Origin: SZUA-448 sp045627185
GTDB lineage: Bacteria; Bacillota; Clostridia; Lachnospirales; Lachnospiraceae
Assembly (NCBI GenBank): GCA_045627185.1
Contig: JAZQNE010000056.1
Span: forward strand, 1 to 24,925
Direction of reading: 5' to 3'
DNA length: 24,925 nucleotides
Both the position numbers and the translations under genes were made by a program. The notes below the pieces were generated by a model that had not been told where the DNA came from, ran no database searches, and worked only from the letters and a program-made list of their open reading frames with translations. Shown piece after piece: positions 7,051-15,076 of the stretch. Position 1 is the stretch's first letter; every line of letters begins with the position of its first letter.

Positions 7051-9075
7051 TCACATTTTTTCGAATACAGGTGAGTATTCAATCGGTGCATCAACGGATA
7101 CTGTGCGTCCGCCTTCAAATATTTCGCCTGTGGAGGTCAGTTTCCATTTACCTGCAGGCAGGTAAACATCACGCTTGTAGCAGTGAAGTTCAAAAATAGG
7201 AGCAACAAGGTATTTGTCACCAAACATGTACTGGTCTTCAAGCGTCCAGCATTTTTCGTCATCAGGGAACTCATAGAACATGGTTCTGATGAGCGGTGAG
7301 CCGTCTGTTGAGGCTTCATCGTAGAGCTTTTTGATGTAATCATGCAGGCTGACACGAATGTCATAATAGTGACGCATGATTTTGTAATTGTCCTCACCAT
7401 AGCTCCAGAGTTCATTCGGCTGGCCGGTATGAAGGTAGCCGCCGCCAAAGTCACGGTTATCAAGAGGCGGGATGTTGTAAGGTCCACGGTCTCCGTGCAT
7501 ACGCAGAACTGCTGAATATACGGCAAACTGGTACCAGCGGATGAGGAGCTCACGGAAGTCCGGATCGAATACGCTGTCGGTCATGAAACCGCCGATATCC
7601 GTTGTCCACCAGGGAATACCTGCAAGGCCTATGTTAAGACCGGCGATTACCTGCTCCTTAAAGCTTTCGAAGGTACTGGGAACATCGCCTGACCAGACAA
7701 CATTGCCATATTTCTGGCTTCCTGCCCATGCACAACGAAGAAGGTTAACAACTGTGCCATCGCCCATATCCTTCATTTTGTCATAGAAAACGCGGCTGTA
7801 CATCTGAGGATACATGTTGCTGACCTGGTCCGCAGGGCCTGCGTAATATCTGTAATGGTCAAAATCATAAACACCGTAGTCGGGTTCTGAATTGTCAAGC
7901 CAGAAAGCATCTATGCCAAGATCGTAATAATTGCGCTTGCAGACTTCCCAAACGTATTCGCGTGTTTCGGGATTGAACGGGTCAATTTCAACGCAGTCGC
8001 CCTGATAATCATATGTCTGGGCTGCGCCGCGCTCGGTGCGGATAAGAAGGCCGCGGTCCATCATGGGATAGAAGTTCTCACTTCTGCGGTCAACGGAAGG
8101 CCATACGGAAACAATGACTTTGATGCCCATTGAATGAAGCTCATCAACCATTGCCTTGGGATCGGGCCAATAGGTCTTGTCAAATTTCCAGTCACCCTGA
8201 ACCGGCCAGTGGAAGAAGTCAATTACAATCTGGTCAATCTTAATGCCCTCTTTCTGATATGCGCGGGCTACCTCAAGAACCTCATCCTGTGTGCGGTATC
8301 TGAGTTTGCACTGCCAAAGTCCCATCAGATTTTCAGGGAATGCAGGTGCATGGCCTGTTACAGCCGAATATTTTGTCATGATCTCCTTCGGATTTTCTCC
8401 GGCGCAGATCCAGTAATCCATTTCTTTTGTTGAGTTTGCAATCCACTCGGTATAATTCTTTCCAAATGTTACACGGCCTACAGCGGGATTGTTCCACAGC
8501 ATGCCGTAGCCAAGTGATGAAATCATGAAGGGAACGGTAATCTGTGAGTTGCGCTGCGCAAGCTCCAGAACGCTGCCCTTCAGGTCAAGGAACGACTGCT
8601 GGTACTGACCCATTCCGTAGATTTTCTCACCCTCATTAGCATCAAATTTCAGGTTGAGTTTATAATCTGTTCCGCCGATAATGCCCTTCCATTCGCGGTT
8701 TACGATTTTCAGACAGCGGCTTCCGCGTGAAATTGTGCCGTCATAGCATCTGAAATACTCACGAAGAACAACTTTTTCATCCCTGAAAACAGTGATTACA
8801 CCGACAAAATTAATTTCAATCCGCATGCGTCCGTTTGTGATGGATGCATTTGTTCTCTTATCGATTGTTCCGTCACCAACCCAGTGGTCAACGTCAAAAA
8901 TCTCAATTTTAGTGTCTGCAGGCTCCGGTTTTTCGGTCAGTGCCCACATATTGCCCGTAAATTCCGGGTTCATGGTTGCGCGAACACGGAATGCGTCCCT
9001 GCCCCAGGGCTCAATCCTTACTGTCTCGCCCGCACGTGTTGCAATTAAAGCGCCGTTATCCTTGATGAAATGCAT
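7051..9075 (-). CDS. GH31 family alpha-glycosidase (alpha-glucosidase or alpha-xylosidase)
   Basis: Retaining glycoside hydrolase that would cleave alpha-linked glucose or xylose from oligosaccharides; 674 residues, no signal peptide, so cytoplasmic. Catalytic nucleophile D394 lies in FWLDNSEPD and acid/base D464 in VVWSGDVPSTF. Other GH31 landmarks are IDQIVIDFFHW, TYWPDP, MGIKVIVSVWP and GIPWWTTDIGGF, ending with a beta domain (DKYLVAPIFE, VYLPAGKW). Start chosen at the ATG at 9075, preceded by CCGGAGG; an in-frame start 63 bases further up (9138) has no ribosome site and would add an unconserved basic leader. The YicI-like alpha-xylosidases and bacterial alpha-glucosidases both fit; substrate not determined. 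A permease gene lies upstream, but 246 bases separate them. Confidence 0.92.
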   Translation of the reverse strand: MHFIKDNGALIATRAGETVRIEPWGRDAFRVRATMNPEFTGNMWALTEKPEPADTKIEIFDVDHWVGDGTIDKRTNASITNGRMRIEINFVGVITVFRDEKVVLREYFRCYDGTISRGSRCLKIVNREWKGIIGGTDYKLNLKFDANEGEKIYGMGQYQQSFLDLKGSVLELAQRNSQITVPFMISSLGYGMLWNNPAVGRVTFGKNYTEWIANSTKEMDYWICAGENPKEIMTKYSAVTGHAPAFPENLMGLWQCKLRYRTQDEVLEVARAYQKEGIKIDQIVIDFFHWPVQGDWKFDKTYWPDPKAMVDELHSMGIKVIVSVWPSVDRRSENFYPMMDRGLLIRTERGAAQTYDYQGDCVEIDPFNPETREYVWEVCKRNYYDLGIDAFWLDNSEPDYGVYDFDHYRYYAGPADQVSNMYPQMYSRVFYDKMKDMGDGTVVNLLRCAWAGSQKYGNVVWSGDVPSTFESFKEQVIAGLNIGLAGIPWWTTDIGGFMTDSVFDPDFRELLIRWYQFAVYSAVLRMHGDRGPYNIPPLDNRDFGGGYLHTGQPNELWSYGEDNYKIMRHYYDIRVSLHDYIKKLYDEASTDGSPLIRTMFYEFPDDEKCWTLEDQYMFGDKYLVAPIFELHCYKRDVYLPAGKWKLTSTGEIFEGGRTVSVDAPIEYSPVFEKM

Positions 9076-9321
9076 AACATACCTCCGGTATCTATATTTC
9101 TTTGGCGTTGTCCGGACATTTTTCATTCCGCTTTCCACACAAAATGCATATGTCCCATGCGGTTCCGATTCCGCAGGTCAGCCCATGACAACACATAATA
9201 ATGTTATTAGGAAATCAGGTATATTGATATAGCGAAATATCGCAGATTTTGCATTATATATTGCGGTTTTTCCGTTTCTTTTGTTTCTCTGCTTTTAAAG
9301 GGAAACATTCGGCACTGTTTC

Positions 9322-10185
9322 TCACGCTCCGATGGTGGCTATCACTATTCCGGAAACAACAATTCCGGCGCATATAAGCCTGTAGACAATACGTTTTTCG
9401 CGGAACACAATCCACCCGCCAAGAATGGTCATCAGAACGCAGGACTGCTTCAGGAGCGTCATTACAGTTACTTTGCTGTCAGCAATTCCGTTTGCCACAA
9501 AAAGGGCACGGTCGCCAATCATGAAAATCACGCTGAGCACGGGAATCCAATAGTTTTTAACAAGCTTCTTCCAGGCTATTTTTTTGCCCTTAACGGTATC
9601 ACGTACAAGGTAGCCAAGATACATCAGAAGAAGGAACAGCATATACCAGAACTGAAGCTGTCCGTCTGTCATGTGGTTCATAAGGAGTTTGTCCGCAACA
9701 CCCGACATGGCGTTAAACAGACACGAAACAAGCGCAAAGAAAAGATATTTGGTAGGCACTCTTTTGCCTTCCTTTTCATCTTTCCCAAGGTTTACAAGAA
9801 TCAGGCCCAGCATTACAAGAAACAGGCCTACACCCTGCCATAGCGAAAATGACTCATTTAATACAATAAGGCCAAGAATTGTCGCAAAAAGCACGCGGGC
9901 AAGGTCCATTACCCCGTAAAGGCTGATGGGCATTTTACTGATGGCCGCATACCCGCAGAGCCACGCGATAAAAATGATAAATGACTTTCCAAAGATGAAC
10001 GGCAGAAGTGACATGTCTATTTGCATGGCTTCCCCGGTTTCAGGTATGACAAACAGAAATCCTATTAACGTATAGAAAAACAGGACTTCAATAACGGTGC
10101 TTTTTTCAAGCGCCTTTTTTTTGACTACATCACGAATGCCCTTAAGGACACCGTAAAGTAAAACAAGCCACATCCATTTTGTCAT
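9322..10185 (-). CDS. EamA/DMT-superfamily permease
   Basis: Integral membrane transporter of 287 residues with about ten hydrophobic helices in two halves, the EamA (drug/metabolite transporter) layout. Half one includes VLFFYTLIGFLFVIP and ISLYGVMDLARVLFATILGLIVLNESFSLWQGVGLFLVMLG, where the LNE-x-W signature of this family appears. Half two repeats the pattern with FALVSCLFNAMSGVADKLLM and ending FREKRIVYRLICAGIVVSGIVIA. Substrate unknown. The start is uncertain: ATG at 10185 and GTG at 10194 are both possible and neither has a clear ribosome site. The gene begins about 50 bases after trpS with no terminator between, so it may be co-transcribed with trpS. Confidence 0.88.
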   Translation of the reverse strand: MTKWMWLVLLYGVLKGIRDVVKKKALEKSTVIEVLFFYTLIGFLFVIPETGEAMQIDMSLLPFIFGKSFIIFIAWLCGYAAISKMPISLYGVMDLARVLFATILGLIVLNESFSLWQGVGLFLVMLGLILVNLGKDEKEGKRVPTKYLFFALVSCLFNAMSGVADKLLMNHMTDGQLQFWYMLFLLLMYLGYLVRDTVKGKKIAWKKLVKNYWIPVLSVIFMIGDRALFVANGIADSKVTVMTLLKQSCVLMTILGGWIVFREKRIVYRLICAGIVVSGIVIATIGA

Positions 10186-10237
10186 ATTCTGCACACTTTT
10201 AGTCTTAAAATGTTTATTTCAAAAATTAAATCAGGAT

Positions 10238-11242
10238 TTAGCGGATTCTTTCAGGGAATCCAACCTTCTTCTGAACCTTGCGAAGTGTCTTATTTGCAAA
10301 ATAAGCTGCCTTCTCTGCATTGTTTTTGATGCAGTTATCGATATAAGCCTTGTCTGCGGAAAGACGTGCAAACTCATCCTGAAGAGGCTTAAGAACGCCG
10401 ACAACTGCCTCCCCTACGGCAAGTTTGAAATCTCCGTAGCCCTTACCGTCAAACTCGCGCTCAACTTCTTCAATGCTCTTTCCGAGGCATGAACGATAGA
10501 TGTCAATAAGGTTGCTGACACCGGGTTTGTCCTCACTGTAACGTACTTCCGAACCGGAATCGGTTACGGCACGTTTGAACTTGCGGATAATTGTGTCGGG
10601 GTCATCCATCAGATAAATGCTTGCATTTACGTTTTCATCGGATTTTGACATTTTCTTTGCAGGATCCTGAAGGCTCATAATCTTTGCGCCGGACTTTCCA
10701 AGGTAAGGCTCCGGAACGGTGAAAACATCTCCGTAGATATTATTGAAACGGATTGCGATGTCGCGTGTAAGTTCAAGGTGCTGGAGCTGGTCAACGCCAA
10801 CGGGAACAACGTCTGCCTGGAAAAGCAGAATGTCCGATGCCATAAGCACGGGATATGTAAAGAGGCCGGCATTAATGTTGTCGGCATGTTTTGCGGATTT
10901 GTCCTTGAACTGGGTCATACGGTTAAGCTCGCCCATGTAGGTGAAGCAATTCAGAATCCATGCGAGTTCTGCATGTGCTGAAACGTGTGACTGATAATAA
11001 ATGCAGTTTTTCTCAGGGTCATGACCTGCAGCAATGTAAAGGGTAAGAAGGTTGCGCGCACGGCGGCGAAGTTCGGCCGGGTCCTGACGGACAGTGATTG
11101 AATGTTCGTCAACTACGCAGTAAAAGGTTTCATAATCATCCTGAAGCGCAACAAAGTTTTTAAGTGCTCCGATATAATTTCCGAGCGTCAGGTTTCCTGT
11201 AGCCTGCATTCCGCTGAATAATGCTTTTTTTCCGTCTAACAT
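10238..11242 (-). CDS. trpS: Tryptophanyl-tRNA synthetase
   Basis: Class I aminoacyl-tRNA synthetase charging tRNA-Trp; 334 residues, the usual bacterial length. The HIGH-equivalent is in ATGNLTLGNYIGAL (14-27) and the KMSKS loop is at 197-201. Tryptophan-site landmarks include YPVLMASDILLFQADVVPVGVDQLQHLELTRDIA, quoted here in part as PVLMASDILLFQ and VGVDQLQHLELTRD. Ribosome site GGAG lies upstream of ATG at 11242. There is no T-box leader: only 88 bases separate it from the HAD gene, with a 6-base-pair hairpin (11305-11324) that has no U-tract. It is therefore probably carried on the HAD transcript. Confidence 0.97.
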   Translation of the reverse strand: MLDGKKALFSGMQATGNLTLGNYIGALKNFVALQDDYETFYCVVDEHSITVRQDPAELRRRARNLLTLYIAAGHDPEKNCIYYQSHVSAHAELAWILNCFTYMGELNRMTQFKDKSAKHADNINAGLFTYPVLMASDILLFQADVVPVGVDQLQHLELTRDIAIRFNNIYGDVFTVPEPYLGKSGAKIMSLQDPAKKMSKSDENVNASIYLMDDPDTIIRKFKRAVTDSGSEVRYSEDKPGVSNLIDIYRSCLGKSIEEVEREFDGKGYGDFKLAVGEAVVGVLKPLQDEFARLSADKAYIDNCIKNNAEKAAYFANKTLRKVQKKVGFPERIR

Positions 11243-11330
11243 AATATTTCTCCTGTATTTTCAATTTTGCTTTGATTGTTCTGTTTTTGTGTTTCAGTAA
11301 TTTCCGTTCGTACCAACCCGAACGTCAGTC

Positions 11331-11972
11331 TTATTTAAGGGCGTTTACAATCCCCGGCAGTTCCGAAATATCCTTCAGTTCCGCATTGCAGCTGTTTACG
11401 GTGCCAAAACCGTAGCCCGCAAAGATGAATGGAACTTGGGCCTCACGTGCCGCCGTTTCGTCTCCGCCTGTATCTCCAATATATACCGGGGCCAAGAGCC
11501 CCCATTTCTCAACTATCTTTTTGATGTTTGCTGCTTTGAGTTCACCTGTGTCACCGGGACAGAGATGGTCATCTATCAGGTCCGTAAAACCGTGTCCTTC
11601 AAGAAATGCCTCAATATATCCCGCTCTGCAGTTACTTACTATGAAAAGCTTAATGCCCTTTTCTCTCAGCTTTCGGAGTGTTCCTTCTATGTCTCCAAGC
11701 AGCTCGCCTTTGTGCTCAATCAGGTACGGGCACTGCTCAACCACACAGATTTCCATTACCGCAAGCGCTTTTTCGAACGGAACGCTCTTGAACAGCCCTC
11801 TTGCTATGTCCTCAAGCGGTAGTCCGTAAAATGTTTTTAATCTTGGTCCGGTGACTTCATCAGTGATTTCGGGATACCGCGATGCGACCTGTTTCCAAAC
11901 AACTGCCGCCGGTTCCGTTGAATCCCACAAAGTACCGTCAAGATCAAACAAAATGCCGTCTGTCTGTATCAT
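11331..11972 (-). CDS. HAD-family hydrolase (phosphoglycolate-phosphatase-like)
   Basis: Cytoplasmic haloacid-dehalogenase-type phosphatase, 213 residues. Motif I is FDLDGTLWD (D10 nucleophile, D12), motif II IVSN (S113), motif III a lysine near K146 and motif IV GDTGGD (D167, D171). The helical cap between motifs I and II is the phosphoglycolate phosphatase (Gph/PGMB) type. Substrate not inferable. The start at 11972 follows a strong promoter with a leader near 41 bases; the ribosome site (AAAGGG, about 14 bases away) is weak and distant. First gene of a probable HAD-trpS-permease transcript. Confidence 0.88.
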   Translation of the reverse strand: MIQTDGILFDLDGTLWDSTEPAAVVWKQVASRYPEITDEVTGPRLKTFYGLPLEDIARGLFKSVPFEKALAVMEICVVEQCPYLIEHKGELLGDIEGTLRKLREKGIKLFIVSNCRAGYIEAFLEGHGFTDLIDDHLCPGDTGELKAANIKKIVEKWGLLAPVYIGDTGGDETAAREAQVPFIFAGYGFGTVNSCNAELKDISELPGIVNALK

Positions 11973-12019
11973 GATTCTTTTATTTTTCCCTTTCGTTTCT
12001 CAGGTTACAATTGTTCGTT

Positions 12020-12048
12020 ATTATAGCGCAGAAAATCGGTTTTTTCAA
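12020..12048 (-). promoter_or_regulatory. Consensus promoter for the HAD gene (and probably trpS)
   Basis: Minus strand: TTGAAA (12048-12043), a 17-base spacer, TATAAT (12025-12020). Predicted start near 12013, 41 bases before the HAD start codon. One of the closest sigma-A matches in the window. Confidence 0.85.
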
Positions 12049-12135
12049 GTCTGTTTCTGACTTATAAGAAAGCATACAAAATACCGGCATCTGCATGATT
12101 TTTTCCGGAATCCGGGCCCTGACCGGACAAAGAAT

Positions 12136-12202
12136 AAACCGCCTTCAGCCCTCTGTTTTCAAGGGCGGAAGACGGTTTTTCAACACGTTTTTTCCTATAA
12201 CT
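12136..12202. repeat. Dispersed terminator-type repeat, copy 1
   Basis: A 15-base imperfect stem (ACCGCCTTCAGCCCT with its partner AGGGCGGAAGACGGT) around the loop CTGTTTTCA, followed by TTTTT and then AACACGTTTTTTCCTATAACT. It lies about 40 bases after the stop of the sortase-substrate gene (minus strand), where it probably acts as a terminator. A second copy lies at 18892-18959. The two agree at about 60 of 67 positions, including the part outside the hairpin. Confidence 0.8.
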
Positions 12203-12245
12203 TTCTATAACTCACGTTTTACCAACACGTTCCGTTCTGTAATTT

Positions 12246-13154
12246 TTAAGCATGTTTCAGCTTTTTAAGTGTAACTGCAAGCAGTCCGCCCGCAAGAAGA
12301 ATAACTGCAAGGGATGCAAATGAATTGTGGGAATCACCTGTCTTCGGGCCGTAATCCTTTTTTGATGAAGGATTTGTCTTTGGAGTGGGAGTAGGAGTGT
12401 TTGTAGCCTTCGGAGCTTTTGTGGGAGCAGGATCGTCTTCACCGGGATCATACGGGTCATCGGGATCTTCATTTTCATCATCCCATGGATCCTCATCTTC
12501 ATCTTCCCACGGGTCCTCGTCTTCTTCATCATCCTCGGAGGCGGGAGCAACGCCCTGAAGAATGTAGCCGTAGGTGTAACCTGCTGAAACTGTCATCTGA
12601 ACACTCAGGATATCATCAACAGAAACAAGCTTGAATGAAGGATATGAAAGCTTGCCGTTTGAATCAACCCTTACAACCTTAAGGCGGGCAGAATCAAGGT
12701 AATCTTCGTCTTCTTCCTCATCGTACTGATACATATTGTCGGAAAGAGGGATGATTATTGAAATTGTTGAATCAGCGCAGGAGAAGAAATCACCGGTTTC
12801 CTCATCATACTTCATGAGAAGGTTTCTGAAAGCGTAGTTACGGTTTTCATCAGGATTGATTTTAGCTGACTTCATTCCGTTATGAAGCTTGGTATAGGCC
12901 TCATCGTCATCGAAAAACTGAAGCTCATATAAATCATAGTCTTCCTCAGTGATTGCCTTTGTCAGTTTCGCATATATCGAGTCGCAGTCGAACATTCCCT
13001 CCGGGTCCGGTGTTTCCGATACGAAAAGAGGATACTCTTCCCAATCCACTTCCAGTTCCGGTGCATTCAAAAGCGCAGCCGATGTGGCAAGCGGGCTTCC
13101 GAGTGCCGCTGTCATCACTAATGCAATTAATAATGCGATGATTCTCTTCTTCAT
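12246..13154 (-). CDS. Cell-wall-anchored surface protein with GPKTG sorting signal, probable sortase substrate
   Basis: 302 residues. Signal peptide 1-26 (cleavage likely after ATSA), then a soluble region of about 180 residues with no family recognised. Next come an acidic tract (about 207-241) of DED/DPW/DPY repeats, a TPTPTP segment (252-260), and a C-terminal sorting signal: GPKTG at 269-273, a hydrophobic helix (280-295), and tail KKLKHA. The motif is LPxTG-like but with Gly in place of Leu. The neighbouring gene upstream on the same strand is a class B sortase, 69 bases away, so anchoring by that enzyme is the natural reading. Ribosome site: GGGAG within AAGGGAGTAGGAAA before ATG. The function of the exposed domain is unknown. 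Confidence 0.85.
   Translation of the reverse strand: MKKRIIALLIALVMTAALGSPLATSAALLNAPELEVDWEEYPLFVSETPDPEGMFDCDSIYAKLTKAITEEDYDLYELQFFDDDEAYTKLHNGMKSAKINPDENRNYAFRNLLMKYDEETGDFFSCADSTISIIIPLSDNMYQYDEEEDEDYLDSARLKVVRVDSNGKLSYPSFKLVSVDDILSVQMTVSAGYTYGYILQGVAPASEDDEEDEDPWEDEDEDPWDDENEDPDDPYDPGEDDPAPTKAPKATNTPTPTPKTNPSSKKDYGPKTGDSHNSFASLAVILLAGGLLAVTLKKLKHA
12432..12536 (-). repeat. Low-complexity acidic coding tract (DEDPW/DDPY units)
   Basis: Encodes residues about 207-241 of the surface protein, almost entirely Asp, Glu and Pro with W/Y at regular intervals (DPW, DPW, DPY). At DNA level it is a degenerate repeat of TCATCTTC / CCCACGGGTCC type units. Probably a wall-spanning or cation-binding spacer. 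Confidence 0.65.
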
Positions 13155-13223
13155 TTTCCTACTCCCTTACTGATTTCGTAATCCCTTACTGTTCCTGTTG
13201 TAATTCGAAGTGATTTTGCTGTT

Positions 13224-14234
13224 TTACTGTTCCTTTGTTTTTCTTGCCACAATTACCATCCGGCCGTCCGTTATTGACTTATCGCAGGTGGACAGGGTAA
13301 TGAGTTCGTCACCAAACACGGCATTCACGCCCGTGTCATAATACGAAAGCCGTTTGACATTTGAAATGTAGTCATTGAACTCCTCTTCGGAGTCGGTATC
13401 AAAGAAATTGTAGTAGCGGAAGGTGACTTCATCAACATAAGCAAGTCTTGACTGGAATGCTGCCACAATCTCATATTCGCCTTTTTCATAAATTGTATCA
13501 AACTGAATTACGGGATGTTTTTTGAAGAAGGATTCATCCTTGTAATTCAGGAGTGTTGCAAACATCAGGCCGCTGCTCATTGAATGTCCGTAGATGAGAA
13601 TGTTTGTTGTAGGTTCAAACACATCCGACCGGTAATCCACAAACGGAAGGCCGTTCCTGTCATCATTTTTATCGAAATCCCGTCTGAGGTAAAACTCATT
13701 ATCATCTTTTGTCTGCATAACGGGATAATTAATTTCAGTACCTTCAATCTTTATCCAGCCAACCATATCCGCATTACGAAAATACAGTTTTTCGTATTCG
13801 GGCAGAAGCACGGGAGCAGTTGGGACTTCTACATCAGTAGAATCATGTATTTCCGGTGTAGGAGTGGCAGCTCCGCTTGTGATAAGCTGATTTTTTGCTT
13901 CGGTTGCGACCAAAACTATGTTTTGCAGTTCGCTCAGTTTTTTCAAGGTTTTCTTGCGGGCAACCTGATAAATTATCTCATTTACAATGACAATTCCTAA
14001 TGTGAGCGAAGCTAATACAGCTGTTGTAATAAGCAGCTTTTTCTTAACGGAATATGACAAAAGAGGCTTTGATTTTTCCTTTTTTTCGGTTTCCTCAGTT
14101 TTTTCTTCTTCCGTTATGACTTTTTCTTTTTTTATATCGAAGTCGGTGTTATATTTCGCCTTCAGGCTGTCAGGACCGTCAACAATATGAATCAGTGAGG
14201 TTTTGGGCCTGTTTTCGATATTATCTTTTTTCAT
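13224..14234 (-). CDS. srtB: Class B-type sortase
   Basis: Membrane-anchored transpeptidase, 336 residues. The catalytic triad is H217 (IYGHSM), C317 (LSTC) and R325 (DGRMVIVAR). SrtB-type landmarks precede it: NADMVGWIKIEGTEINYPVMQ (a segment starting near 154), then YLRRDFD and GLPFVD. Unusually for SrtB, there is a long charged cytoplasmic N-terminus (1-65, KEKxEE-rich) before a single transmembrane helix (about 68-90). Ribosome site is weak (GGGG, about nine bases before the ATG at 14234). It has its own promoter, and the surface-protein gene follows after 69 bases with no terminator, so the two form one unit. srtB is a class assignment, not proof of heme-related function. Confidence 0.9.
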   Translation of the reverse strand: MKKDNIENRPKTSLIHIVDGPDSLKAKYNTDFDIKKEKVITEEEKTEETEKKEKSKPLLSYSVKKKLLITTAVLASLTLGIVIVNEIIYQVARKKTLKKLSELQNIVLVATEAKNQLITSGAATPTPEIHDSTDVEVPTAPVLLPEYEKLYFRNADMVGWIKIEGTEINYPVMQTKDDNEFYLRRDFDKNDDRNGLPFVDYRSDVFEPTTNILIYGHSMSSGLMFATLLNYKDESFFKKHPVIQFDTIYEKGEYEIVAAFQSRLAYVDEVTFRYYNFFDTDSEEEFNDYISNVKRLSYYDTGVNAVFGDELITLSTCDKSITDGRMVIVARKTKEQ

Positions 14235-14292
14235 GACTTAAACCCCGTATCATTAAGGCTGAAAAACCAAGTTCTTCAGACAAGTTGACTTT

Positions 14293-14321
14293 TCTATATT
14301 GTTCATCGGTAAATATGGCAA
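14293..14321 (-). promoter_or_regulatory. Promoter for the sortase-surface protein pair
   Basis: Minus strand: TTGCCA (14321-14316), a 17-base spacer, TATAGA (14298-14293). Predicted start near 14286, leader about 52 bases. It sits just downstream of the dut terminator, so the sortase pair is transcribed separately. Confidence 0.75.
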
Positions 14322-14370
14322 AAACTTAATATCTCAGTTTCAGTTTTTCTCGAAAAGAAACAGTTTTATC

Positions 14371-14424
14371 AAAAAACACCCGGTTAACCAAACGGAATAT
14401 ATATTCCTTCAGTCAATCGGGTGT
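14371..14424 (-). terminator. Terminator of dut
   Basis: Minus strand: ACACCCG (14424-14418) pairs with CGGGTGT (14382-14376), with an inner hairpin GGAATATATATTCC, followed by a run of U residues (14376-14371). It lies about 34 bases after the dut stop. Confidence 0.8.
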
Positions 14425-14457
14425 CGTTTTCATTATTTGTTTTGATTAAATCTTGTT

Positions 14458-15003
14458 TTAATTTTTCTTGTCAGTGCTTCCAAAGCCGCCTGTACGCTGG
14501 CTTTTGACTTCATCGTTCTCAGTAATTCCGAACGGTGTGAAGATTCCCTGGGCAAAGGCTGTGCCTTCTTTTACTTCCAGAACCTTACCGTCTTTGGAGT
14601 CATTCGTGATTTTAATCTGGATGTGACCTTCATTTTCGGCATCATAATAGTCACTGTCAATTACACCGACCGTATTATTGAGCTGGAGTCTGAACTTAAA
14701 TCCAAGACCGCTTCTTGGATAAATCAGGAGTGCCCAGCCGGGTAAAATCTTTGCACGGATACCGGTAAGTATTTTGATTGATTCCCCGGGCTGCAGTGTG
14801 AAATCACAGGAGGAATAAAAATCATATCCGGCAGAACCTTCTGTTGCACGGACCGGCATTTTGATCTGTACAAAATGTGTTTTGATTTCCCCGTCAGATG
14901 CTTCCGGAAATGCATCACGATAATCCTTTCCAAACTGTTCGAAACTTACCTTTTCAAAGCTTGCTACTCTTGGAATTGAATTGCTCTTTTTCTTGAAAAA
15001 CAT
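14458..15003 (-). CDS. dut: dUTPase (dUTP diphosphatase)
   Basis: Hydrolyses dUTP to dUMP, keeping uracil out of DNA. Trimeric-type motifs are in order: motif 1 AGYDFYS (58-64), motif 2 PRSG (96-99), motif 3 NTVGVIDSDYYD (110-121, with catalytic-site D116), motif 4 GTAFAQGIF (147-155), motif 5 RTGGFGST (170-177). At 181 residues it is longer than the typical 145, because of an N-terminal extension of about 40 residues (MFFKKKSNSIPRVASFEKVS onward). Motif 4 has Phe where Arg or similar is usual before AQ, which may be tolerated. Ribosome site GGGGAG precedes ATG at 15003. Followed by a clear terminator. Confidence 0.93.
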   Translation of the reverse strand: MFFKKKSNSIPRVASFEKVSFEQFGKDYRDAFPEASDGEIKTHFVQIKMPVRATEGSAGYDFYSSCDFTLQPGESIKILTGIRAKILPGWALLIYPRSGLGFKFRLQLNNTVGVIDSDYYDAENEGHIQIKITNDSKDGKVLEVKEGTAFAQGIFTPFGITENDEVKSQRTGGFGSTDKKN

Positions 15004-15025
15004 GAGTTAATCTCCCCAATATGTA

Positions 15026-15066
15026 TATAGTGCGATATACATCGTTATGGTATATATCGCACTATA
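15026..15066. repeat. Inverted repeat between the M18 aminopeptidase and dut
   Basis: TATAGTGCGATATAC (15026-15040) and GTATATATCGCACTATA (15050-15066) are inverse complements apart from a 2-base bulge, with a 9-base centre. No U-tract follows on the minus strand. It may be an operator, a processing hairpin, or part of a dut promoter region. Confidence 0.7.
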
Positions 15067-15076
15067 CTTTTGACTC

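Noticed and set aside
11243..11330. T-box leader for trpS
   Set aside because: Only 88 bases, with no specifier stem, no T-box sequence and no terminator. The 6-bp hairpin at 11305-11324 has no U-tract.
13827..13842. A fourth TTCTAC/GTAGAA palindrome
   Set aside because: It lies inside the sortase coding sequence, and its flanks do not match the three intergenic copies, so it is probably chance.
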